Assembly (NCBI RefSeq): GCF_902381825.1
Contig: NZ_LR698973.1
Coordinates: 2,113,510-2,131,171, forward strand
Direction of reading: 5' to 3'
DNA length: 17,662 bases
Source: Pseudocoprococcus catus
Lineage (GTDB): Bacteria > Bacillota > Clostridia > Lachnospirales > Lachnospiraceae
The notes under the pieces are model-generated. The model was not told the origin of the DNA and searched no databases. It was given only the letters and a program-made list of their open reading frames with translations. The first letter of the stretch is position 1. Each line of letters opens with the position of its first letter. Made by a program: the position numbers and the translations under genes. Positions 6,430 through 12,279 of the stretch are shown piece after piece.

Positions 6430-6624
6430 CTTCAAAACGCAGAAAATCCCAGGATATACCCGGGATTTCTGCAAATCAAACAAGGAGGCTGCCCTTACAG
6501 CTAATTAGCTATTTCATCGCATCCGGAAGGGCTTACCGGATGCTGTCTGTTCTCTTGGTTGCTTGTGGAAGCAGTTGTCTGTTTATGACATTATAATACC
6601 ACATGTGCTGGCAACATTTTTTTT
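6430..6624 (+). ncRNA. Candidate structured RNA or dense hairpin region
   Basis: This gene-free stretch contains several inverted pairs: GCAGAAAATCCC/GGGATTTCTGC (6439-6450 and 6462-6472), the perfect palindrome AGCTAATTAGCT (6499-6510) and GCATCCGG/CCGGATGC (6519-6526 and 6536-6543). The 9-nt loop of the last contains AAGGGC, complementary to GCCCTT at 6491-6496, so a pseudoknot is possible. GTTGC...GTGG (near 6557) can pair with CCAC...GCAAC (6602-6615), followed by T8 at 6617-6624, which looks like a plus-strand terminator. No ORF with a ribosome binding site fits. A stable small RNA is plausible but unproven; no promoter is obvious. Confidence 0.3.
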
Positions 6625-6642
6625 GCGAAAATTAAAAAAGAC

Positions 6643-6655
6643 GGAATTAAATTCC
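6643..6655. repeat. GGAATTAAATTCC palindrome at the IS left flank
   Basis: A perfect copy of the dispersed palindrome, extended to CGGAATTAAATTCCG (6642-6656). The IS256-family element inserted at its right edge; the 8-bp target duplication AATTCCGC covers the right arm. Removing the IS restores CAGAAGCGGAATTAAATTCC on the minus strand, identical over 20 nt to the plus-strand copy at 16709-16728. Confidence 0.75.
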
Positions 6656-6657
6656 GC
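6650..6657. repeat. Left target-site duplication AATTCCGC
   Basis: Identical to 8144-8151 on the other side of the IS. The bases flanking the two copies differ, so the duplication is exactly 8 bp. Confidence 0.9.
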
Positions 6658-6703
6658 GAGACTATGAAGAAAAGTCTGTAAATAAGATTCTTCTATGATA
6701 AGT

Positions 6704-6740
6704 AAGAGCGAATTGTTCATCTTGTGAGCTGTTCGCTCTT
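6704..6740 (+). terminator. Hairpin inside the IS left end
   Basis: AAGAGCGAA (6704-6712) and TTCGCTCTT (6732-6740) form a perfect 9-bp stem followed by an AT-rich tail. It may block plus-strand transcription entering the IS from the left. Confidence 0.45.
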
Positions 6741-6778
6741 GTTATATATATATCAGCTATAAATTTGCATGTCAAGAG

Positions 6779-6797
6779 CAGGCGAAAAATCCGCCTG
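6779..6797 (-). terminator. Hairpin downstream of the transposase
   Basis: CAGGCG (6779-6784) and CGCCTG (6792-6797) form a 6-bp GC stem 23 bp past the transposase stop. No clear T-run follows on the minus strand, so termination would be weak. Confidence 0.35.
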
Positions 6798-6819
6798 TCT
6801 TAACCTGCCGTTAAATTCC

Positions 6820-8061
6820 TTATTCGGGCAAGCGACCCTCATACATAATACTTAATTCTCCATATACCTGCGCCCAGTTCCGAATCGTTGTAGTCCATTT
6901 TTTCGTTGCTTCAAATGTAGCAAGGTATAAAGCCTTTAAAAGAGCTGTATCGCTCGGGAATACGCTTCTCTGACGGTTTAATTTACGGTAAATAGAATTC
7001 AGTGATTCAATGGCATTGGTCGTGTAGATTACCTTTCTGACCGTCGCAGAGAACTTAAAAATTGGAGAAATTGCATCCCAGTTATCTTTCCAGCGTTTCA
7101 TGGAATTCGGGTATTTCGGAGTCCATTTTTCGGTTACCCGATCCAGAGCAGCCAGGGCCTTTTTCTCGTCAGCAGCCTGATAGATTGTTTTCAGGTCTGT
7201 TGCAAAGGTTTTTCGGTCTTTATCAGGGACATATTTCAGAGTATTTCTTACCTGATGTACAATGCAGCGCTGATACTCTGTTTTAGGAAAAGCAGCTGCA
7301 ATAGCTTCTTTGATTCCTGTCAGACCATCTGCGCAGATAATCAATACATCTTTTACTCCGCGGTTTTTCAGTTCATTCATAACAGAAAGCCAGTATTTTG
7401 CACTTTCGTTATCTCCAACACTGATCGTCAGGACTTCTTTTTTCCCTTCCATGTTGATGCCAAGGATGACGTAAGCTGCAAGCTTACGGATTACACCATT
7501 ATCACGGACGGAGTAATGGATAGCATCAATGTAGAGGATCGGGTAAACATCATCCAGTGGTCGGTTCTGCCAGTCTTCAATCTGTGGCAGTATTTTATCT
7601 GTTACATCTGAAATAAACCCTTCCGATGTTTCAAATCCATAGATATCTTCAATTGTCTCGGAAATCTGCCGGGTAGTCATTCCTTTCGCATACATAGAAA
7701 TGATTTTTTGATCAATATCTGAAATATCCTTCTGGCGTTTTTTTACAACCTGTGGTTCGAAGGTAGACTTACGATCTTGCGGAACATCAATCTCCATTGC
7801 TCCATAACTGCTGTTGACTCTTTTTCGCTTATAACCATTTCGATAATCGTCACTATCGGAACGCTCAGATTTTCCATAGCCAAGATGTTCATCCATTTCA
7901 GCTTCCATCATTTCCTTAATGGTTCCGCCAAGAAGATCTTTCAGTGCATCCTGAATATCTTCCGCAGTTTCAATGTCATACTCTTCAAGGAGCTGGTGAA
8001 TGATATTTCTTTTTCCTTCTGTCATTTGTACACGATGTACCGGTTTCTTTTGTTTTGCCAT
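6820..8061 (-). CDS. IS256-family (Mutator-type) transposase
   Basis: A 413-residue DDE transposase of normal family length. The catalytic acids are visible as D179 (ILYIDAIHY), D245 (IICADGLTG) and E352 (YTTNAIESLN). The C-x2-H signature RCIVHQVRN lies at 265-273. The N-terminal part (YRNGYKRKRV, VPQDRKSTFEP) is the usual DNA-binding and TIR-recognition region. The frame is intact and all key residues are present, so the enzyme is probably active. AGGAGG precedes the ATG by 11 nt. An inverted repeat CTATGAT/ATCATAG (8076-8098) overlaps the edge of that ribosome binding site, so a transcript reading in from outside could fold and hide it, a common brake on transposase synthesis. Confidence 0.97.
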   Translation of the reverse strand: MAKQKKPVHRVQMTEGKRNIIHQLLEEYDIETAEDIQDALKDLLGGTIKEMMEAEMDEHLGYGKSERSDSDDYRNGYKRKRVNSSYGAMEIDVPQDRKSTFEPQVVKKRQKDISDIDQKIISMYAKGMTTRQISETIEDIYGFETSEGFISDVTDKILPQIEDWQNRPLDDVYPILYIDAIHYSVRDNGVIRKLAAYVILGINMEGKKEVLTISVGDNESAKYWLSVMNELKNRGVKDVLIICADGLTGIKEAIAAAFPKTEYQRCIVHQVRNTLKYVPDKDRKTFATDLKTIYQAADEKKALAALDRVTEKWTPKYPNSMKRWKDNWDAISPIFKFSATVRKVIYTTNAIESLNSIYRKLNRQRSVFPSDTALLKALYLATFEATKKWTTTIRNWAQVYGELSIMYEGRLPE

Positions 8062-8143
8062 AATAAAAGGCCCTCCTATGATTTTTATTTTATCATAGAA
8101 GAACCTGTTATTAACTAATTTACAGAAAAAGTTTCACACACTC

Positions 8144-8151
8144 AATTCCGC
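8144..8151. repeat. Right target-site duplication AATTCCGC
   Basis: Identical to 6650-6657, confirming the right end of the IS at 8143. Confidence 0.9.
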
Positions 8152-8163
8152 TTCTGTTGTTAG

Positions 8164-8198
8164 AAAAAAAAGAAGCAGAATTAATCTGCCTCTTCTTC
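8164..8198 (-). terminator. Intrinsic terminator of the 198-aa gene
   Basis: Minus-strand stem GGCAGA/TCTGC with outer AGAAG/CTTCT pairing, followed by T8 (8171-8164). It lies just outside the IS right end, and the palindrome copy originally followed it. Confidence 0.65.
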
Positions 8199-8213
8199 TT
8201 AATTATGAAAATA

Positions 8214-8810
8214 CTACACAGCAACCTGAATCATAGCTGAGTCAGCTGGCTTTACCAGATACCTATCACATACAGCAAGTGCCGGCGCAATATCTGCCTC
8301 AAATTCTTCCTTGGTTGGCGGATACAAAAATGACCATTCTGTACCGTTTGTCCATGTGGAAGAGGATGGTTCGTACCACATATCAATGAGGTCTGAATAA
8401 TACTGACCGTCGCGTAACTGAATATGTTGAAGCCAATAAGGCTTGTAAACCTCATTCAAAATTGTAACATACGCGCACGATCCCATCGCATAAACGTCAT
8501 CTGCGTTATATGACGATAACACAGTGGAAAGGATTTTTGATGCCAGCTCCTTCATTTCTGGACATCTCAGGATCTCTTGAATCTGTTCCTGCATCTTGGC
8601 GTGCTCGGAAGCAGATAAGCGGGACATTGGGTATAATGCGCTCAGTATATATTCCTTGTACACTTCGGATGTAGCAGATTTAATCTGATTAATCAACTTA
8701 TCAAATGCCTTCGGATAACGTTTTTTCACCTCATCAATGTTGCCAATCTGGGTTACATTTTTTTTCAGCTTATTTAATAATTGCTGTAAATTATCTTTCC
8801 TTTCATTCAT
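8214..8810 (-). CDS. Unknown protein, 198 aa
   Basis: No family recognised. The N-terminal third is charged and helical (RKDNLQQLLNKLKKN, EVKKRYPKAFDKLINQIK). The middle has a Ser/Ala-rich helical segment. The C-terminal third is aromatic-rich (YKPYWLQHIQL, YYSDLIDMWYEPSSSTWT, EWSFLYPPTKEEF), suggesting a small beta or mixed domain. There is no signal peptide or membrane segment, so it is probably cytoplasmic. A GCAGGAGGCAAAATT leader precedes the ATG, nearly identical to that of the 292-aa gene at 13827. A TTCATATT box lies 35 bp upstream and a terminator follows. It is probably an element-specific accessory protein; no function can be assigned. Confidence 0.75.
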   Translation of the reverse strand: MNERKDNLQQLLNKLKKNVTQIGNIDEVKKRYPKAFDKLINQIKSATSEVYKEYILSALYPMSRLSASEHAKMQEQIQEILRCPEMKELASKILSTVLSSYNADDVYAMGSCAYVTILNEVYKPYWLQHIQLRDGQYYSDLIDMWYEPSSSTWTNGTEWSFLYPPTKEEFEADIAPALAVCDRYLVKPADSAMIQVAV

Positions 8811-8844
8811 AATTTTGCCTCCTGCTTTTTTATGATTTATTATT

Positions 8845-8852
8845 AATATGAA
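8845..8852 (-). promoter_or_regulatory. TTCATATT box upstream of the 198-aa gene
   Basis: Minus-strand context is TTTACTTCATATT, the same 13 nt as upstream of the gp157-family gene. It is 35 bp from the ATG and 21 nt from AGGAGG. Confidence 0.6.
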
Positions 8853-8906
8853 GTAAAGCTATGAATGAAATGATTCCATGAAAGGGACTAACTTACGAAT
8901 CCGTCA

Positions 8907-9176
8907 TTATTTTTTAGGTTTTTCTTCCTCCGGCGGTTCAAACAATGTCAGATGTCGATTAACATAAGCTAGAAGATTTTTTTTACTGTATCGTTCCTTT
9001 GCGTTTCTTGGTGGTGGATTTTTTTCCAACAGATAAATGGCAAATGTCAGCCACTTGTCCTCATCTGTTTCGAACGTATCGATCTGCTCAATAGACGGCC
9101 ATAATGGAGGGACTTTTTTCATCTTGTTAAAATCATCGAGTAACTCATCGTACTCACTAAACGTCATCTCTGTCAC
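8907..9176 (-). CDS. Unknown small acidic protein, about 89 aa
   Basis: No family recognised. It contains FSEYDELLDDFNKMKKVPPL near the N-terminus, a WLTFAIYLLEKNPPPRN centre and a Pro/Glu/Lys tail (FEPPEEEKPKK). It is probably a soluble helical protein. The start is ambiguous. AGGAGGTGA lies 9 nt before a GTG at 9176, which I chose; a TTG at 9182 is too close to the site and an ATG at 9167 too far. It overlaps the end of the upstream 119-aa gene by 20 bp, so the two are probably co-translated as an operon tail behind the methylase genes. Confidence 0.65.
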   Translation of the reverse strand: MTEMTFSEYDELLDDFNKMKKVPPLWPSIEQIDTFETDEDKWLTFAIYLLEKNPPPRNAKERYSKKNLLAYVNRHLTLFEPPEEEKPKK

Positions 9177-9516
9177 GTCCAATCACCTCCTGTCGCACGG
9201 TCCTGGCATTAACTATACGGACCGTAATATAAAAATCATTTAATTCACTGACTTCATACACCACATCGCCTTCCTCTCCCCTCAATCCAGGAACGAACGT
9301 ACCATTTTCGTACGCCCGCCACAGCCTATCCAACAGCAGATTCCTCTCCCGTATAGACATCCGGTTCGTACACGCTTTCTGTCCAGGTGCTCTGTTGCGT
9401 CTGTCGTATCGTGGACACCTGTAATATAGATTGTATTTTCCCTTACACAACAACATTCGTTTCGCATCAACACTGCATATAAAAATGATCTTTTTTCGAA
9501 ATTCGTCTTCAGTCAT
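9157..9516 (-). CDS. Unknown 119-aa protein with possible zinc ribbon
   Basis: No family recognised with certainty. Four cysteines (about C14, C24, C34, C49) surround YNLYYRCPRYDRRNRAPGQK and KACTNRM, a pattern like the zinc ribbons of recombinases and small DNA-binding proteins. A second half rich in beta-prone residues (GDVVYEVSELNDFYITVRIV) follows. The ATG at 9516 is preceded by GGTGA at short spacing. The frame extends to a TTG at 9528, which lacks a ribosome site. It lies 24 nt after the HsdS-like gene and overlaps the following gene by 20 bp. A TTCATATT box sits between it and the HsdS-like stop, only 17 bp before the ATG. Confidence 0.6.
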   Translation of the reverse strand: MTEDEFRKKIIFICSVDAKRMLLCKGKYNLYYRCPRYDRRNRAPGQKACTNRMSIRERNLLLDRLWRAYENGTFVPGLRGEEGDVVYEVSELNDFYITVRIVNARTVRQEVIGRDRDDV

Positions 9517-9532
9517 ATTTATCACCAACTAC

Positions 9533-9540
9533 AATATGAA
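9533..9540 (-). promoter_or_regulatory. TTCATATT box before the 119-aa gene
   Basis: Exact copy immediately after the HsdS-like stop codon. At 17 bp from the ATG it is the closest of the six, so either transcription starts close to the coding region or this copy is not functional as a promoter. Confidence 0.4.
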
Positions 9541-10128
9541 TTATTTTTCTTCCTTTGGCCAAAAAAATCTTGCAGTTAACCCATTACGGCATGATATCTG
9601 CTGCTTTGACAATACCAACATAATACAGTGCATATACTCCCAATCGGGAATATAGCCCTCAGCTGAATAAATGCGATCAGAATCAATTTTCTTCTGTACG
9701 GGTAGTTTAATCAGCCGTTTCCTTAATTTATCCATAGAACACTTTCGCCCATAATTATAATACTCTCTGTCGAGATTAATGACCGTAACTAAAAACAGAG
9801 CGATAAAATCATCCATCTTGAACTTCGGTATCAGTTTAGTGATATGGCCATGCGTTGAAAAATTTTGCTTTTGATATGAACAATATCCATTGCAGGACGA
9901 CTCAACTGTCAATACACCGCCTGCCTCTGTAAAATAATCATAATGTTCCATTACTCCATTGTTTGTTGCTTTCGATGAAACGTGAGGATATGGGCCGGAT
10001 TTTGTTTCATCTGTTGGCAGCTGTTTTTTGGTTCCTTGGATATCAAAAAGGTCAATTAACCTGAACCATCGCCAACTGTCATTGTAAACAGGAAACGGCA
10101 ACTGTTTTTCTGTTTGTTTTTCCATCAT
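9541..10128 (-). CDS. HsdS-like specificity subunit with a single target-recognition domain
   Basis: A 195-residue protein resembling one half of a type I restriction-modification specificity subunit. Family features are WRWFRLIDLFDIQGTKK at the N-terminus, YPHVSSKATNNGVMEHY, GGVLTVESSCNGYCSYQ and YNYGRKCSMDKLRKRLIKLP, followed by the PDWEYM helix typical of the conserved region. Full HsdS proteins have two recognition domains in about 400 residues, so this is a half-subunit that would need to dimerise or act with one methylase. It begins 9 nt after the methylase stop, with CGGAGG between and two adjacent ATG codons (10128 and 10125), so the pair is translationally coupled. No HsdR nuclease gene is present. 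Likely role: guiding the adjacent methylase to a DNA site. Confidence 0.85.
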   Translation of the reverse strand: MMEKQTEKQLPFPVYNDSWRWFRLIDLFDIQGTKKQLPTDETKSGPYPHVSSKATNNGVMEHYDYFTEAGGVLTVESSCNGYCSYQKQNFSTHGHITKLIPKFKMDDFIALFLVTVINLDREYYNYGRKCSMDKLRKRLIKLPVQKKIDSDRIYSAEGYIPDWEYMHCIMLVLSKQQISCRNGLTARFFWPKEEK

Positions 10129-10137
10129 GAGCCTCCG

Positions 10138-11427
10138 TTATGATATGATATATGCCATATAGTCTCTGATCGTCCTTCTAAACACATCTTCTGTCAATTT
10201 TGAATAATCATTTCTTAAATATGCCTCACACAGCCATTCATCTTCTGCTCCTACAGACGCAAGAGTTGAAACTCCGTCCATGATAATATTGCCGTGATAC
10301 AGGTCAAGCCATCGCTGTCTGATCTCGCCCCATTTTCCGTATTCATCGATGCGCCCAATTTTTCCTTTTTTCTTGTATCCATCGTCCTTAAAGAAGCCGA
10401 AGAACGTTTTTTCACTTGGATCATGCGGTACGTGTGCTTCAAATACCATGATACATGTTACTGCTGTCGCTCCGTTCCCATTAAAGATATCATCCGGCAT
10501 TGAAAAAACTGCCTTTAGTGTATGTTCTTCTAATAATTGTCTGCGGCGGGTGATATACGGTTCCGACATGACATAGGCGGTTTTCGACGGAACAATTGCC
10601 GCAGCAAGACCATGCGGACGAATCATTTTCAGTTCCTCCAGTAAAAATTCTAACTCATCATGATCCTTCATGGCATACGGTGGATTTAACAGACCTTTAT
10701 CTGCCATTAAGCGTGGATTAGATGACCTCAGTTTATAACAATCACTGTGAAACAATCGCATGTTTTCATATCGAACCCCCTGGCTGATCGACGCCATATC
10801 ATAGACACCTTCATCTCTTTCACAGCCATATAGCATACCGCCTCCGTTGTAATGGGATGCTGCGTTCAACAAAGCTCCGGTTCCGCAGCAGATGTCCAGA
10901 ATTGAGTCTCCAGGCTGTACATTGATTACCTTCGCCATAAAATCAGCAATATGCTCTGGGGTCAGCACAATACCAAGCGAATTCCGACCGCCGGATGAAT
11001 AACTGAGGAACACATGGTAGAATAAGCTGATTGCATCCATATTCGTTTCTTTTAACTGTGACTTGATTTTCTGCAATTGCTGCAGAAACCACCACAAAGA
11101 ATACTCTTCACAGCTTTTTCGTTCACGTATAAGAGATACTGTGCATGATTTTGTGAATTTTTCTGAAATTCTTTCTGCTTGCTCACCTGAAAAGCGACGA
11201 GCAATAACGTAAGAAATATCTGCCATAAGTTGTTCTGTATCGTTTTTTGCGAGCATTTCAACCTCATCTAACATCAATATGGATACGAACAATGATTTGT
11301 ATTGATCCGGCATATTAACCGTTCTCAAATCATTATGTAATGCAATGACATTCTGTCTGATTTCTAACTCTTCCATCGTCCTAAACCTCCGGTATTGCTT
11401 ATTCTTAAAAAAAATTTTTCTTATCAT
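10138..11427 (-). CDS. HsdM-like N6-adenine DNA methyltransferase
   Basis: A 429-residue N6-adenine methylase of the type I (HsdM) class. The SAM-binding motif I DICCGTGALL is at about 178-187, preceded by the family signature GIVLTPEHIADFMAKVI (152-168). The catalytic motif IV NPPY is at about 248-251, followed by GLAAAIVPSKTAYVMS. Two starts compete. The ATG at 11427 has AAAGGAG 7 nt upstream; an in-frame ATG at 11376 has CGGAGG 9 nt upstream and begins MEELEIRQN, where the family-like sequence starts. The 17-residue basic extension may be optional. Its partner is the half HsdS just downstream, and no HsdR follows. A methylase without nuclease could protect the element from host restriction or mark DNA for regulation. 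Confidence 0.9.
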   Translation of the reverse strand: MIRKIFFKNKQYRRFRTMEELEIRQNVIALHNDLRTVNMPDQYKSLFVSILMLDEVEMLAKNDTEQLMADISYVIARRFSGEQAERISEKFTKSCTVSLIRERKSCEEYSLWWFLQQLQKIKSQLKETNMDAISLFYHVFLSYSSGGRNSLGIVLTPEHIADFMAKVINVQPGDSILDICCGTGALLNAASHYNGGGMLYGCERDEGVYDMASISQGVRYENMRLFHSDCYKLRSSNPRLMADKGLLNPPYAMKDHDELEFLLEELKMIRPHGLAAAIVPSKTAYVMSEPYITRRRQLLEEHTLKAVFSMPDDIFNGNGATAVTCIMVFEAHVPHDPSEKTFFGFFKDDGYKKKGKIGRIDEYGKWGEIRQRWLDLYHGNIIMDGVSTLASVGAEDEWLCEAYLRNDYSKLTEDVFRRTIRDYMAYIIS

Positions 11428-11475
11428 TGTCGTCTCCTTTCATGATAGCATGCAGTCATGTATTCACTTTTTTTG

Positions 11476-11505
11476 AAAAAACCATCCGAATTATCAAAAA
11501 ACCAT
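11476..11505. promoter_or_regulatory. Direct repeat in the divergent hsdM/OB-fold spacer
   Basis: AAAAAACCAT occurs at 11476-11485 and 11496-11505, spaced exactly 20 bp, about two helical turns. It lies between two divergent genes, a natural place for an operator. Confidence 0.35.
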
Positions 11506-11622
11506 ATTATTAATAAGAGGCGTTTAAAAATTCGAATCAACAAAACTTTTCGGAACAAACACGCCCTAATTTTCATAAACAAAAAAATGACCTCACATAG
11601 AGGAACGAAAGGAAGGTTTTTC

Positions 11623-12210
11623 ATGAAGAACGTATCAGTCAGATTCAGTGGTTATATTGCATCTATTACGCATGTCGGCGAATCAGATGCAGTTATATTA
11701 GCAATACGTGGATATATAACAGAATTTCCGCGCATCGTATTCTCCGGGGATACAAGGGAGCAGATTAAGGGGTTAAAAAAGGGTGATCACGTTGATATTA
11801 CCGGCACAGTAGACGCATCCTTAGCCAGCAGAAAAACAGCAAAAGGCAATGTATCTATCCATCGCCAGCGTATTATCGGTCGATCCATTGTTCCGACAAT
11901 TAGCGAGACCATGAAGTACTTTGGCGAAGACTTCGGAACTTATAGATCAGAAAATCTTGTAATCGCTGCCGGTGCATTAAAAATCCTGCAAAAAGACGAA
12001 AAACGCATTCGTATCTCAATCAACCCATCTGATGGTACAGAGGGTATTCGTATGTCATGTTATAATCCGTCATTAATATCTCGAATTAATGCTATGGAAG
12101 AGGGACAGCAGGTGCGTGTTTTGGCTGAGATTCAGACAAAACTTGTAAAAGCAACTGAAACAACAAAACGAAGAGTAAATGAAACCATCATTGTCTCCAA
12201 TATCTTTTAA
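11623..12210 (+). CDS. Probable two-OB-fold nucleic-acid-binding protein
   Basis: A 195-residue protein, divergent from the methylase gene. No exact family recognised. Residues about 3-95 show the alternating pattern of an OB fold: VSVRFSGYIASITHV, then LKKGDHVDITGTVDASL and NVSIHRQRIIGRSI. The second half repeats the plan with EEGQQVRVLAEIQTK followed by RRVNETIIVSNIF. The GDxVxITG and GQQVRVLAEI strands resemble those of single-stranded DNA-binding proteins. I chose the ATG at 11623 because AAAGGAAGG precedes it; the open frame back to 11458 has no ribosome site. A strong terminator follows. It may handle ssDNA during replication or transfer of the element; this is inference from fold pattern alone. 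Confidence 0.7.
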   Translation: MKNVSVRFSGYIASITHVGESDAVILAIRGYITEFPRIVFSGDTREQIKGLKKGDHVDITGTVDASLASRKTAKGNVSIHRQRIIGRSIVPTISETMKYFGEDFGTYRSENLVIAAGALKILQKDEKRIRISINPSDGTEGIRMSCYNPSLISRINAMEEGQQVRVLAEIQTKLVKATETTKRRVNETIIVSNIF

Positions 12211-12219
12211 TTATATTCA

Positions 12220-12249
12220 ATGCCGGGCCACATGGTCCGGCATTTTTTT
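12220..12249 (+). terminator. Intrinsic terminator of the OB-fold gene
   Basis: ATGCCGG...CC/GG...CCGGCAT stem with a 4-nt ACAT loop followed by T7 (12243-12249). It lies 10 nt after the stop codon and faces the converging lipoprotein gene. Confidence 0.9.
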
Positions 12250-12279
12250 CTTTCATCTCCTCATGCGAGTAGCCAACAC

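Larger units (their letters stand above)
6658..8143 (-). mobile_element. Complete IS256-family insertion sequence
   Basis: A 1486-bp element with one transposase gene. The ends align as imperfect terminal inverted repeats of about 27 bp, both starting GAG and sharing TCTGTAAAT at inner positions 18-26. Farther in, both ends share TTCTTCTATGATAA. The flanks carry an exact 8-bp direct repeat AATTCCGC (6650-6657 and 8144-8151), the size typical of this family. Intact ends, an intact transposase and an undegraded target duplication point to a recent insertion that could still be mobile. It sits between genes and interrupts a copy of the GGAATTAAATTCC palindrome. Confidence 0.92.

Noticed and set aside
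11458..11622. N-terminal extension of the OB-fold protein
   Set aside because: The extra 55 codons are Lys/Asn-rich intergenic-type sequence without a ribosome site; a good AAAGGAAGG site fixes the start at 11623.
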